Source: Stenotrophomonas sp. HITSZ_GD (GTDB lineage: Bacteria > Pseudomonadota > Gammaproteobacteria > Xanthomonadales > Xanthomonadaceae). From it: a stretch of 64,000 nt of DNA. The stretch covers positions 1 through 64,000 of the forward strand of contig NZ_JARQXB010000014.1 of assembly GCF_029543105.1 (NCBI RefSeq). The letters are read 5' to 3'. The translations under genes and the position numbers were made by a program. The notes under the pieces are model-generated. The model had not been told where the DNA came from. It was given only the letters and a program-made list of their open reading frames with translations, and did no database searches. Positions 48,257 to 57,273 of this stretch are shown one piece after another. Position 1 is the first letter of the stretch. Every line of letters begins with the position of its first letter.

Positions 48257-49102
48257 CTACGGCGCCGCCTTGCCGCGCTCCAGCACGAGCAGCGGATCGA
48301 TCCGCACGTCGAACCAGTTCATGCCCCAATGCAGGTGCGGGCCGGTGGCACGGCCGGTCGCCCCCACGGCGCCAATCACCTGGCCCTGCGCCACCCGGTC
48401 GCCGACCTTCACGTCGATGCGCGACAGGTGCAGGAAGTTCGAGCTCACGCCGAATCCATGGTCCAGCAGCACCGTGCCGCCGGTGAGATACAGGTCGGGT
48501 GCGGCGAAGGTGATCACGCCCGCGGCCGGCGCCTTCACCGGCGTGCCCGTCGGCACGGCGATATCCATGCCCGAATGCCCGGTGCCGGGTTGGCCGTTGT
48601 AGATGCGCGCATTGCCGAAGCGCCCGCTGATGCGGCCCTGCACCGGCCACACGAAGGGCTGGGCGAAATCCGGCCGCGCATCGTCGCGCGCTCTCGCAGC
48701 GGTGACCTGCGCCTGCTCGCGCTGGATGCGCGCGGCGATCTCCGGCGGCGGATTCACCGTCTTCGGCGGCACGCCGTTGACCTGCTCGGTCGGCCAGTCG
48801 CGCGGCGTCACCGTAATGGAGGCCGGCGTGCGCGTGCCGTCGGGCCGCGTCACCTGCACGGTCAGCGGCCCCTGCTCGTCGCGGCCGATGCCGAACACCA
48901 CGCTGCCGTATTCGCTCACGCGCAGGGAGCGCCCGGCGTATTCCACCTGGCTACCCGGCGGTACCTTGCCGATCACCAGCGCGCCTTGCGAGGCGCTGGC
49001 GGGAAACACCACGCGGCCATCGAGCGCTTGGGCGGCGACCGGGCCGGGCAGGGCGAAGGCGGCCAGCAGCACGCCGCCGGCCAGACGCGATGCCCACGGC
49101 AT
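48257..49102 (-). CDS. Exported M23 metallopeptidase
   Basis: This 281-residue protein has a signal peptide (ASRLAGGVLLAAFALPGPVAAQ), an N-terminal beta-rich domain (~30-120: VVFPASASQGALVIGKVPPG) and a C-terminal M23 domain. The zinc site is HSGMDIAVP (His, Asp) and GPHLHWGMNWF (HxH). It would cut peptidoglycan peptide cross-links in the periplasm. The start codon overlaps the pyrC stop (ATGA), an unusual operon partner. Confidence 0.85.
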   Translation of the reverse strand: MPWASRLAGGVLLAAFALPGPVAAQALDGRVVFPASASQGALVIGKVPPGSQVEYAGRSLRVSEYGSVVFGIGRDEQGPLTVQVTRPDGTRTPASITVTPRDWPTEQVNGVPPKTVNPPPEIAARIQREQAQVTAARARDDARPDFAQPFVWPVQGRISGRFGNARIYNGQPGTGHSGMDIAVPTGTPVKAPAAGVITFAAPDLYLTGGTVLLDHGFGVSSNFLHLSRIDVKVGDRVAQGQVIGAVGATGRATGPHLHWGMNWFDVRIDPLLVLERGKAAP

Positions 49103-50436
49103 CAGCGGTCGAACCGCAGGCGCTGGCCCTGTGGCGTGCCGACCAGCTTCGCGCCGTCCCACACCTGCTGGCCGTTGACCCAGGTCGAGCCGATCTTCGA
49201 ACGGAACGTGGTGCCTTCGAACGGCGACCAGCCGCACTTGGACAGCACGTCCTCGCGCTTGACGGTGAACGGGGTGTTGTCCACCAGCACCAGGTCGGCC
49301 CAATAGCCCTCACGCAGGAAGCCGCGCTCGGCCACGTTGAACAGCAGCGCCGGCGCGTGCGCGAACTTGTGCACGATCTTCTCCACCGGCAGGCGGCCTT
49401 CGTGCACCAGCTCCAGCGCCGCCACCAGCGCGTACTGCACCAGCGGCAGGCCGGACGGGGCCTGCGCGTAAGGCTTCTGCTTCTCTTCCCAGGTATGCGG
49501 CGCGTGGTCGGTGGCGAGCACGTCGATCACGTCCTCGGCCAGCGCGCGGATCAGCGCTTCGCGGTCGCTGGCGTCCTTGATCGACGGGTTGCACTTGATC
49601 AGGTTGCCCAGGCGCTCGTAATCGGCGCGGTCGAAGCGCAGGAAGTGGATGCAGGTCTCGGCGGTGATGCGCTTGCCTTCGATCGGGCCCGGGGTGAACA
49701 GGGCCAGCTCGTCGGCAGTGGAGATATGCAGCACGTGCAGGCGGGTGCCGTGCTTCTTCGCCAGCGACACCGCCAGCTGCGAGGACTTCAGGCAGGCCTC
49801 GCGCGAGCGGATGTCCGGGTGCATCGACGCGGTGAGGTTGTCGCCGTACTTCTCCACGAACGCCTTCATGGTGGCGTCGATGGTGGGCGTATCCTCGCAG
49901 TGGGTGATGATCGGCGTGGGCGCATCGCGGAAGATCGCGTCCAGGGTCTGCGGGTTGTCCACCAGCATGTTGCCGGTGGAGGCGCCCATGAACACCTTGA
50001 TGCCCGGCGCCGTCTTGGGGTCCAGCTGCTGGATGTCGGCCAGGTTGTCGTTGCTGGCGCCCAGGTAGAAGCCGTAGTTGCCCCAGGCGCGGCCGGCGGC
50101 CATGTCGTACTTGGCCTGCAACGCGGCGGCGTTGAGCGTGGGCGGGTTGGTGTTGGGCATGTCCATGAAGCTGGTCAGCCCGCCGGCCACGGCGGCGGCC
50201 GATTCGGTCGCCACATCGCCCTTGTGGGTGAGGCCCGGCTCGCGGAAGTGCACCTGGTCGTCGATCATGCCCGGCAGCAGCCAGCGGCCGGCGGCATCGA
50301 CCACCGTCTCGCCCGGCGCGGCGGAGAGCTGCGGGCCGATCTGCGCGATGCGGCCGTCCTCGCCGATACGCAGGTCGGCGTCGAACTGGCGGCCCTCGTT
50401 GACCAGGCGGGCATTGACGATCAGGGTGCGGGTCAT
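49102..50436 (-). CDS. pyrC: Dihydroorotase
   Basis: This 444-residue zinc enzyme catalyses the third step of pyrimidine synthesis. Metal ligands lie in DQVHFREPG, the carbamylated lysine in [22 protein letters not shown] and the catalytic Asp in LATDHAPH. It belongs to the longer class of dihydroorotases rather than the short E. coli type. It overlaps yidD at its start and the M23 gene at its end, both by 4 nt or less. Confidence 0.9.
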   Translation of the reverse strand: MTRTLIVNARLVNEGRQFDADLRIGEDGRIAQIGPQLSAAPGETVVDAAGRWLLPGMIDDQVHFREPGLTHKGDVATESAAAVAGGLTSFMDMPNTNPPTLNAAALQAKYDMAAGRAWGNYGFYLGASNDNLADIQQLDPKTAPGIKVFMGASTGNMLVDNPQTLDAIFRDAPTPIITHCEDTPTIDATMKAFVEKYGDNLTASMHPDIRSREACLKSSQLAVSLAKKHGTRLHVLHISTADELALFTPGPIEGKRITAETCIHFLRFDRADYERLGNLIKCNPSIKDASDREALIRALAEDVIDVLATDHAPHTWEEKQKPYAQAPSGLPLVQYALVAALELVHEGRLPVEKIVHKFAHAPALLFNVAERGFLREGYWADLVLVDNTPFTVKREDVLSKCGWSPFEGTTFRSKIGSTWVNGQQVWDGAKLVGTPQGQRLRFDR

Positions 50437-50702
50437 GGCGTTTTTCCTGTGCAGCGGCAAGAGGAGGGCGGCGCGACCTCGGGCACGGGGTCGAATCCAC
50501 CGGGATGGAAGGGGTGGCAGCGGCCCACGCGGCGCGCCGCCAGCCAGCCACCGCGCAACGCGCCGTAGCGGGCGATGGCGGTCATGGCGTACTCCGAGCA
50601 GCTGGGCGCGAAGCGGCAGCGCGGTCCGAGCAGCGGACTGACGAAGCGCTTGTACAGGCGCAGCAGGGCGATGAGCAGTCGGGCGATCACGGTGTTCATC
50701 AT
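50433..50702 (-). CDS. yidD: Membrane protein insertion efficiency factor YidD
   Basis: This 89-residue protein has an amphipathic N-terminal helix ([20 protein letters not shown]), then the diagnostic [11 protein letters not shown] and [13 protein letters not shown]. YidD usually lies between rnpA and yidC near dnaA; here it sits with pyrC, away from that cluster. A second in-frame ATG at 50699 is equally possible. It is divergent from the dksA-like gene. Confidence 0.93.
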   Translation of the reverse strand: MMNTVIARLLIALLRLYKRFVSPLLGPRCRFAPSCSEYAMTAIARYGALRGGWLAARRVGRCHPFHPGGFDPVPEVAPPSSCRCTGKTP

Positions 50703-50725
50703 ATGCCAACGGCCTTAATGCGATG

Positions 50726-50754
50726 TTGCCCCTCCCGGTGGTGTACGTTATAAA
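50726..50754 (+). promoter_or_regulatory. Promoter of the H1-like dksA gene
   Basis: TTGCCC (50726-50731) and TATAAA (50749-50754) are spaced by exactly 17 bp. The 5' UTR to the GTG start at 50799 is about 38 nt. Confidence 0.65.
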
Positions 50755-50798
50755 GGCCCGCTTTCCCGGGCCCCGGGGGAACCAAGGAAGAGCGTTTC

Positions 50799-51899
50799 GT
50801 GGCTGCTAAAAAACCTGCAAAGAAGGCCGTCAAGGCCGCCAAGAAAACCGCCAAGCCTGTTGTGAAGAAGGCAGCGGCCAAGACCGCCGCCAAGCCGGTC
50901 GCCAAGGCCGCCAAGACGGCGGCCAAGAAGCCGGTGGCGAAGGCTGCCGCCAAGAAGGCCGTCGCCAAGAAGGCGGCCCCTGCAAAGAAGGCCGTGCCCG
51001 CCGCCAAGAAGGCAGCGCCGGCCAAGACGCCCGTGAAAAAGACGGCCGCCAAGCCCGCCCCCAAGCCGGTGGCGAAGAAGGCGGCCCCTGCGCCGGCCCC
51101 GAAGGCGCCGGCCAAGCCGGTGGCCCAGGCCGCCGCCAAGCCCGCACCCAAGACCGTTGCAAAAACCCCCGCACCGAAGCCGGCCGCCAAGCCGGTGCCG
51201 GCCAAGACTGTTCCGGTCAAACCTGCGCCCCAGGCCGCCCCCGCCCCCGCCCCGAAGGCGGCCCCGGCGAAGCCGGCCGTGGCAACGGCGCCGACCCCGC
51301 AATCCAAGAATCCCGTGCCCGTTTCGAAATCTTCAGCAAAAACCCCCACCAAGACCGAATCCCCGGCCAAGCCGTCGGCGACCCGTCCGACCGGCAAGGT
51401 CGCCGTGGCCGTCGTGTCGCGCGCGCCGAGCCCGGCACCGCGTACCAAGTTCAAGGTCGTCGAATACACCACCGATGAGGTGACCGGCCGCCCGATCCTC
51501 CCGAAGGGCTACAAGCCCGCCGCGGACGAGGAGTACATGAGCCCGCTGCAGCAGGAGTACTTCCGCCAGCGCCTGCAGCAGTGGCGCAACGACCTGGTCG
51601 AAGAATCCAAGCAGACCATCGAGAACCTGCGCGAGGAAGTGCGTGACATCGGCGACGAGGCCGAGCGCGCGACCCGCGAGACCGAGAACTCGCTGGAACT
51701 GCGTACCCGCGACCGCTACCGCAAGCTGATCGGCAAGATCGACAGCACCCTCAAGCGGCTGGAAGCCGGTGACTACGGCTACTGCGTGGACACGGGCGAG
51801 GAGATCGGCCTGGAGCGCCTGGAAGCGCGCCTCACCGCCGAGCGCACGATCGACGCGCAGGAACGCTGGGAGCACATGCAGAAGCAGCAGGGCGACTGA
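50799..51899 (+). CDS. dksA: DksA-like RNA polymerase regulator with histone H1-like N-terminus
   Basis: This 366-residue protein has a first ~200 residues made of Lys/Ala/Pro repeats (KKAVKAAKKTAKP-like), resembling histone H1 and eukaryote-like basic bacterial proteins. The C-terminal ~120 residues (from YMSPLQQEYF, ~245) are a DksA fold: a coiled coil with DEAERAT at its tip (E. coli: D71, D74, A76), SLELRTRDRYRKLIGKI, then YGYCVDTGEEIG. Of the four zinc-finger cysteines of E. coli DksA only C329 remains. The start is GTG with AAGGAAG upstream. It likely binds RNA polymerase in response to ppGpp and possibly DNA through its tail. Confidence 0.85.
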   Translation: MAAKKPAKKAVKAAKKTAKPVVKKAAAKTAAKPVAKAAKTAAKKPVAKAAAKKAVAKKAAPAKKAVPAAKKAAPAKTPVKKTAAKPAPKPVAKKAAPAPAPKAPAKPVAQAAAKPAPKTVAKTPAPKPAAKPVPAKTVPVKPAPQAAPAPAPKAAPAKPAVATAPTPQSKNPVPVSKSSAKTPTKTESPAKPSATRPTGKVAVAVVSRAPSPAPRTKFKVVEYTTDEVTGRPILPKGYKPAADEEYMSPLQQEYFRQRLQQWRNDLVEESKQTIENLREEVRDIGDEAERATRETENSLELRTRDRYRKLIGKIDSTLKRLEAGDYGYCVDTGEEIGLERLEARLTAERTIDAQERWEHMQKQQGD

Positions 51900-53217
51900 C
51901 GCCAAGCAGCCCAAGCAAACGAAAACCCGCCGAAAGGCGGGTTTTTTCATGCAAAGAAGCAGCCGAACGAAAGTGAACTTGATGCCAGGTGGCCTTCGGC
52001 GCCTTGAGCGCGGTGACGCCCACCACGCACATCGTCACGAAGCCGCCCAGCACGACCGCCGGCACCAGCCCGATGAGCCGCGCCATCGTTCCATCGTAGA
52101 AGGCGCCCAACTCGTTGGAAGACCCGATGAAGATGCCGTTGATGGCCGACACTCGCCCGCGCATCTCGTCCGGGGTCGCCAACTGCAGGATCGTCGAGCG
52201 CACCACCACCGAGACGCCATCGCACATCCCGTAGACCAGCAGGATCGCCGCCGACAGCCAGAAATGCCGCGACAGCCCGAACGCGATCGTGCACAACCCG
52301 AAGCCCGCCACCGCGAACAGCAGTACCCGTCCCGCGTTGCGCTGCAACGGCCGCCGCGCCAGCCACACCCCGACCAGGATCGAGCCCAGGGCCGGCGCCC
52401 CGCGCAGGATGCCCAGCCCTTCCGGCCCGTAATGCAGGATGTCGTGGATGAAGGCCGGCAGCATCGAGACCGCCCCGCCCAGCAGCACCGAGAACATGTC
52501 CAGCGCCATCGCCCCGAGCATGATCTGGTTGGAGAACACGAACCGCGCCCCCTCGGCGATGCTGCGGAAAATCGGCGCGCGTCCCGCCGTGCTCACGGGC
52601 TCCTCCACGCGCAGTGCCAGCAGCGCCGTCATCGCCACCAGCGCGATCACCGCCGCCGTCGCATACGCCAGCCCCTTGCCGCCCCAGCCGACCAGCACGC
52701 CGCCCAGCGCCGGGCCGATCACCATGCCCGTCTGGAACACCACGCTGCCCACGCTGGCCCCGCGCGCATACGCCTCGCGCGGCAGCGTGCGCGCGAACAG
52801 CGCGTTGTACACCGGCGACAGGAACGAACGCGCCGCGCCGGTCAGCGCGATGGCGCCGTAAATCGGCCACACGCCCCTGACCGGCAGCCAGCCCTTCGCC
52901 ACCGCCATCAGCACGCCGGCCGTGGCGACCAGCCCGAGCGTGGCGATCGCCCCGAGGCGACGCCGCGGCAGGTGGTCCACCAGGTAGCCGGCGAACGGCG
53001 CGATGCAGAAGAACGGCAGGATTTCCGCCAGCCCCACCAGCCCCAGCGAGAACGGATTGCGGGTGATCTCGTAGATGTGCCAGCCCACCGTCACCGCCAC
53101 GATCTGGTAGGACAGCATCGCGCAGATGCGGTAGGCCAGCACCAGCGCGAAGCCCGGATGGGCGAGGAGCGTGCGGATGCCCTGGTCGGTGGTCGGCGCC
53201 GGGCCCGGCGCGCTCAC
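51832..53217 (-). CDS. MFS transporter, reading into the dksA 3' end
   Basis: This 461-residue frame is a major facilitator with about 12 transmembrane segments. The loop motif GYLVDHLPRRR matches GxLxDrxxrR, and RSFLSPVYNALFARTLPR lies mid-protein. It resembles the EntS/enterobactin-exporter-like group. The real fold ends near VTALKAPKA; the last ~55 residues (LHEKTRLSAGFRLL onward) are read from the terminator and from antisense dksA, overlapping that gene by 68 nt. The natural end was probably lost by a small deletion or frameshift. The substrate is unknown. Confidence 0.78.
   Translation of the reverse strand: MSAPGPAPTTDQGIRTLLAHPGFALVLAYRICAMLSYQIVAVTVGWHIYEITRNPFSLGLVGLAEILPFFCIAPFAGYLVDHLPRRRLGAIATLGLVATAGVLMAVAKGWLPVRGVWPIYGAIALTGAARSFLSPVYNALFARTLPREAYARGASVGSVVFQTGMVIGPALGGVLVGWGGKGLAYATAAVIALVAMTALLALRVEEPVSTAGRAPIFRSIAEGARFVFSNQIMLGAMALDMFSVLLGGAVSMLPAFIHDILHYGPEGLGILRGAPALGSILVGVWLARRPLQRNAGRVLLFAVAGFGLCTIAFGLSRHFWLSAAILLVYGMCDGVSVVVRSTILQLATPDEMRGRVSAINGIFIGSSNELGAFYDGTMARLIGLVPAVVLGGFVTMCVVGVTALKAPKATWHQVHFRSAASLHEKTRLSAGFRLLGLLGVSRPAASACAPSVPARRSCARR
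51922..51947. terminator. Bidirectional intrinsic terminator after dksA
   Basis: AAAACCCGCC-GAAA-GGCGGG followed by six Ts, 23 nt past the dksA stop. On the minus strand it lies within the extended MFS frame. Confidence 0.9.
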
Positions 53218-53651
53218 TGCTGCGCCTTCGCGGTCTCGCGGATGAAGGCCAGCATCGCCGCCACGCCGTTGCTGCGCGTGGGCGACAAGTGCCGCGACAG
53301 GCCGATATCGCCGATGTAGGTCGGCTCGGTGGCCAGAATCTCCTGTGCGCTGCGCCCGGAATAGACCCGCAGCGCCAGGTAGATCAGGCCCGAGACGATC
53401 GCCGAATCACTGACGGCGTGGAAATCCAGCCGCTGCGCGTTGCCCTCCGGCACGATCCACACCATCGACTGGCAGCCGTGCAGGCGGTGTTCCTCGGATT
53501 TCCATTCCTCCGGGAACGGCGGCAGCTTGCGGCCAAGGTCGATCAGGTACTGGTAACGCTCGGACCAGTCGCCGAAGAAGGAGAACTCCTCGGCGATGGC
53601 CGCCTGGGCCTCGGCGGCGGTGGGTTCGAGCGGGAACGGGGTGTCTGTCAT
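53214..53651 (-). CDS. sufE: Sulfur acceptor protein SufE
   Basis: This 145-residue protein accepts sulfur from the SufS cysteine desulfurase through Cys60 (HRLHGCQSMVW). The N-terminal EEFSFFGDWSERYQYLIDLG and the C-terminal LSPTRSNGVAAMLAFI are typical. No suf genes lie beside it; it is a stand-alone SufE gene. Its stop overlaps the MFS start by 4 nt. Confidence 0.92.
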   Translation of the reverse strand: MTDTPFPLEPTAAEAQAAIAEEFSFFGDWSERYQYLIDLGRKLPPFPEEWKSEEHRLHGCQSMVWIVPEGNAQRLDFHAVSDSAIVSGLIYLALRVYSGRSAQEILATEPTYIGDIGLSRHLSPTRSNGVAAMLAFIRETAKAQQ

Positions 53652-53703
53652 GGGGGCGTTCACTGCGCCGCGCCCGCGGGCGCGGCTGGGGGAAGGGCAG
53701 GGG

Positions 53704-55083
53704 TCAGGCGCGCTTGCGCGACCAACGAACCCCCTGCGGCGTGTCTTCCAGCACGATGCCTTCGGCGGCGAGCTGGTCGCGCAGCGCGTCGGCACGGGCG
53801 AAATCGCGGGCCTTCTTGGCGTCGCCGCGCGCGTCGACCAGCGCCTGGATGCGCGCATCCTCGTCGGCGTCCAGCGCGGTGGCGCCGAACCATTGCGCCG
53901 GCGCCTGCTGCAGCAGGCCCAGCGCCAGGCCGGCGCCGAGCAGTTCGCGCTTCAGCCGGGTGCGGTCTTCTGCGGTGGTCGCCTTGCGTGCCTCGCCGGC
54001 GATGCGTGCCAGTTCGGCCAGCGCCAGCGGCGTGTTGAGGTCGTCGTCCAGCGCGTCCTCGATCGCCTGCGGAATCTGCGCCGCCGCGTCCACCTCGGCC
54101 AGCTCGCGCAACGTGCCGTACAACCGGTCCAGCGTGCGGATCGACTGCTCGATCAGCGCATCGGACCAGTCCAGCGGCTGGCGGTAGTGCGCCGACAACA
54201 GCGCGTAGCGCAGCGCCTCGGGCGGGTACTTGCGCACCAGGTCGTGCACGCGCTCGATGTTGCCCAGCGACTTGCTCATCTTGGCGCCGCCGAAGTTGAG
54301 CATGCCGTTGTGCAGCCAGAACCGCGCGAAGGTCGCGCCGCCATGGGCGCACTCGCTCTGCGCGATCTCGTTCTCGTGGTGCGGGAACTGCAGGTCCACG
54401 CCGCCGGCGTGGATGTCGATGGTTTCGCCCAGGTGGGCGGCGGCCATCGCCGAGCATTCGATATGCCAGCCCGGGCGGCCGCGGCCCCAGGGCGAGTCCC
54501 AGCCGGGCAGGTCGTCGCTGGATGGCTTCCACAGCACGAAGTCGCCGGCGTCCCGCTTGTAGGGCGCCACTTCCACGCGGGCGCCGGCCAGCATCTCGTC
54601 CGGATCGCGGCGCGAAAGCTTGCCGTAACCCTCGAACGTGCCGACCGCGAACAGCACATGGCCCTCGGCGGCGTAGGCGTGGCCGCTGTCGATCAGGCGC
54701 TGGATCATCGCCACGATCTGCGGGATATGCGCGGTGGCTTCCGGCTCCAGGTCCGGCGGGGCCACGCCCAGGGCCGCCATGTCCTCGCGGTAGGCGGCGG
54801 CGAAGCGGTCGGTGATGGCCGAGATCGGCACGCCCTGGTCGCGGGCGGCCTGGTTGATCTTGTCGTCGACGTCGGTGATGTTGCGCGCGTAGCGCAGCGC
54901 GCCATGGCGCCGGCGCAGCAGGGCGGCGAGCACGCCGAACACCACCGGGCCACGGGCGTTGCCGATGTGGACGTAGTTGTAGACGGTGGGGCCGCACACA
55001 TACATCGTGGGGCCGGCGGCGGGGTCGAGGGGCGCGAACGGTTCGACCCGCCGCGTCAGGTTGTTGTGGAGGCGCAGGCTCAT
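53704..55083 (-). CDS. cysS: Cysteinyl-tRNA synthetase
   Basis: This 459-residue class I synthetase has the HIGH motif as HIGN in [11 protein letters not shown], the zinc ligand Cys in [10 protein letters not shown] in [21 protein letters not shown] and KMSKS as AKMSKSLGN. Two ATGs, at 55089 and 55083, are close; the second gives MSLRLHNN. The length and all active-site motifs are normal. It lies 52 nt before sufE on the same strand. Confidence 0.95.
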   Translation of the reverse strand: MSLRLHNNLTRRVEPFAPLDPAAGPTMYVCGPTVYNYVHIGNARGPVVFGVLAALLRRRHGALRYARNITDVDDKINQAARDQGVPISAITDRFAAAYREDMAALGVAPPDLEPEATAHIPQIVAMIQRLIDSGHAYAAEGHVLFAVGTFEGYGKLSRRDPDEMLAGARVEVAPYKRDAGDFVLWKPSSDDLPGWDSPWGRGRPGWHIECSAMAAAHLGETIDIHAGGVDLQFPHHENEIAQSECAHGGATFARFWLHNGMLNFGGAKMSKSLGNIERVHDLVRKYPPEALRYALLSAHYRQPLDWSDALIEQSIRTLDRLYGTLRELAEVDAAAQIPQAIEDALDDDLNTPLALAELARIAGEARKATTAEDRTRLKRELLGAGLALGLLQQAPAQWFGATALDADEDARIQALVDARGDAKKARDFARADALRDQLAAEGIVLEDTPQGVRWSRKRA

Positions 55084-55237
55084 CGGCATCGGGGGTAGGT
55101 AAGCCGTTGGATTCTAGCGCCACGGGCGCGTGGGCGGGGCGCGGCACGCCCATTCGCCGCCGGATGGGTTATGTTCAGCCGCCGGGCCGGCGAGGTCCAT
55201 ACACTTGCCCATACGCTTTCGAAGCCCGCCGGTGCTG

Positions 55238-55765
55238 ATGCGCTTCCCGTTCCTGCCACCATTGATCTGCCTTCTGGGCTGGCACGCCGTGCCGGCGTGG
55301 GCGGCGGATCCCGAGGCCGATGCCCGCAACCGGGTGGTCGTGGTGGAAAACGTCAAGCTCGACTACGCCCAGGTGCTCAACGTGGAGCCGGTCTACCAGA
55401 CGCTGCGCGCCACGCGCACGGAAGAGCAGTGCGATCCGGCGCCGGCCGGCGAGCCGCAGGGAGCGGGCGGCGCCGATGCGGCGCAGGAAGGCCGCATCTC
55501 CAAGATGATGGACTCGGTGAAAGACATCTTCAGCCGTCGCCACGACACGGTGGTGCCGCCGCCCGCACCGACCAGCACACGCCGCAATTGCCGCATCGTC
55601 GAGGTTGGCCGCGAGTTCCGCCGGCCGATCGCCTATGACGTGGATTACGTCTACAAGGGCACCAAGTACCGCTCGCGGTTGCCGGAGGATCCGGGCAACC
55701 GGCTGCGGATCCGGGTGTCGGTGACGCCCTATATCCCCGATGCGGTGGTGCAGCCGCCGCGCTGA
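55238..55765 (+). CDS. Exported protein related to glycine-zipper 2TM proteins but lacking the zipper
   Basis: This 175-residue protein has a signal peptide (LICLLGWHAVPAWA). The mature start VKLDYAQVLNVEPVYQTLRAT and the end RNCRIVEVGREFRRPIAYDVDYVYKG (in parts) with DPGNRLRIRVSVTP match the flanks of Rickettsia 17-kDa-type glycine-zipper proteins common in this family. The usual glycine-rich membrane hairpin between them is replaced by a charged stretch (EGRISKMMDSVKDIFSRRHD). It may therefore stay soluble in the periplasm. Function is unknown. The start was set by the signal peptide. Confidence 0.68.
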   Translation: MRFPFLPPLICLLGWHAVPAWAADPEADARNRVVVVENVKLDYAQVLNVEPVYQTLRATRTEEQCDPAPAGEPQGAGGADAAQEGRISKMMDSVKDIFSRRHDTVVPPPAPTSTRRNCRIVEVGREFRRPIAYDVDYVYKGTKYRSRLPEDPGNRLRIRVSVTPYIPDAVVQPPR

Positions 55766-55806
55766 GGCTTTGGCTTTGTCACCTCGCCCGACGGGTCATC
55801 GGCGGC

Positions 55807-55914
55807 GCCCGGGGGCCATGCCCTGGCGGGGGACGCCAAGAGCCGCATCCATGCGGGGCTCGTCAGGCGACATCCATGTCGCCCGGGGCCCCCGCCAGGG
55901 CATGGCCCCCGGGC
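55807..55914. repeat. Family A structured intergenic repeat, full copy
   Basis: Outer arms 55807-55832 and 55889-55914 are perfectly complementary over 26 bp and unlike the arms of the other copies. Inside are a CGCAT-CC-ATGCG hairpin and a palindrome based on GGCGACATCCATGTCGCC. Confidence 0.75.
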
Positions 55915-56126
55915 ACCTTCCAGATTCTGCGCGTCGGATCGAAAATCAAATTTTCCGCGCTTGCACCCCCGGTTCACGCGTGCGACCATGCGCGTCTTAT
56001 GCAAGCAAACGACGCTCAGCTCGGCACCAGCGCAGCCCGGATGGCCTCCGGCATGACCTCGCGCGCGCGCCGACCGGAACCCCACATTCTCGCTGGGTAA
56101 ACCGGAGCGTCGTGCTGTCCGTTCTG

Positions 56127-56153
56127 AAAACCCAGCCTGAGGCTGGGTTTTTT
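56127..56153 (+). terminator. Intrinsic terminator upstream of argF'
   Basis: AAAACCCAGCC-TGA-GGCTGGG followed by six Ts. It lies 73 nt before the argF' start and 26 nt after the short Arg-containing frame, so it terminates some transcript initiated within the upstream region. Confidence 0.9.
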
Positions 56154-56226
56154 CGTTTCCGCATCCTGAAAAGTTTCACCCGCAAGATTTCATCCCACCT
56201 GCAAGCCCGCCGCAAAGGATCGATCG

Positions 56227-57237
56227 ATGTCCCTCAAGCACTTCCTGAACACCCAGGATTGGCGCCGCGCCGAAATCGACGCATTGCTGACCCAGGCCGC
56301 GCTGTTCAAACGCAACAAGCTGGGTGACGAGCTCAAGGGCAAGTCGATCGCGCTGGTGTTCTTCAATCCGTCCATGCGCACCCGCACCAGCTTCGAGCTG
56401 GGCGCGTTCCAGCTGGGCGGCCACGCGGTGGTGCTGCAGCCGGGCAAGGATGCGTGGCCGATCGAGTTCAACCTCGGCACGGTGATGGATGGCGATACCG
56501 AGGAGCACATCGCCGAGGTGGCGCGCGTGCTGGGCCGCTACGTGGACCTGATCGGCGTGCGCGCATTCCCGAAGTTCGTGGACTGGGCCTACGACCGCGA
56601 GGACATCGTGCTCAAGTCGTTCGCCAAGTATTCGCCGGTGCCGGTCATCAACATGGAGACCATCACCCATCCGTGCCAGGAACTGGCCCACGCGATGGCG
56701 CTGCAGGAGCACTTCGGCACCGCCGACCTGCGCGGCAAGAAGTACGTGCTCACCTGGACCTACCACCCCAAGCCGCTGAACACCGCCGTGGCGAACTCGG
56801 CGCTGACCATCGCCACGCGCATGGGCATGGACGTCACCCTGCTGTGCCCGACGCCGGACTACATCCTCGATGAGCGCTACATGGGCTGGGCCGAGCAGAA
56901 TGTCGCCGAGAGCGGCGGCTCGCTCACCGTCAGCCACGATATCGAAAGCGCCTACCGCGGCGCGGACGTGGTGTACGCCAAGAGCTGGGGCGCGCTGCCG
57001 TTCTTCGGCAACTGGGAACCGGAAAAGCCCATCCGCGACCAGTACAAGCACTTCATCGTGGACGAAGCCAAGATGGCGCTCACGAACAACGGCGTCTTCA
57101 GCCACTGCCTGCCGCTGCGCCGCAACGTCAAGGCGACCGACGCGGTGATGGATTCGCCCAACTGCATCGCCATCGACGAAGCCGAGAACCGCCTGCACGT
57201 GCAGAAGGCGGTCATGGCCGCACTGATCTCCCAGTAA
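56227..57237 (+). CDS. argF': N-acetylornithine carbamoyltransferase
   Basis: This 336-residue enzyme makes N-acetylcitrulline from N-acetylornithine, the route known in Xanthomonas and Bacteroidetes. Carbamoyl-phosphate binding is seen in NPSMRTRTSF, and HCLPLRR ends in the LPLRRNVKATDA motif with Lys302, the position reported as carboxylated in the X. campestris enzyme. Trp77 and Glu92, reported to bind the acetyl group, are present. It is therefore not ordinary ornithine transcarbamylase. It is the first gene of the arg cluster, 36 nt before argG. Confidence 0.93.
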   Translation: MSLKHFLNTQDWRRAEIDALLTQAALFKRNKLGDELKGKSIALVFFNPSMRTRTSFELGAFQLGGHAVVLQPGKDAWPIEFNLGTVMDGDTEEHIAEVARVLGRYVDLIGVRAFPKFVDWAYDREDIVLKSFAKYSPVPVINMETITHPCQELAHAMALQEHFGTADLRGKKYVLTWTYHPKPLNTAVANSALTIATRMGMDVTLLCPTPDYILDERYMGWAEQNVAESGGSLTVSHDIESAYRGADVVYAKSWGALPFFGNWEPEKPIRDQYKHFIVDEAKMALTNNGVFSHCLPLRRNVKATDAVMDSPNCIAIDEAENRLHVQKAVMAALISQ

Positions 57238-57273
57238 TTCCCGCCCACTTATCCCGCATCCCGGAACTCCCCC

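Larger units (their letters stand above)
55766..56226. other. Gene-free stretch upstream of the arginine cluster
   Basis: These 461 bp hold a family A repeat (55807-55914), a 33-codon open frame with several Arg codons (55999-56100), and an intrinsic terminator at 56127-56153. A small RNA or attenuator leader is possible. I see no canonical ArgR box. Confidence 0.6.

Noticed and set aside
50433-50702. dnaA/rpmH/rnpA neighbourhood suggested by yidD
   Set aside because: The flanking genes are pyrC and the dksA-like gene, so yidD is simply relocated here.
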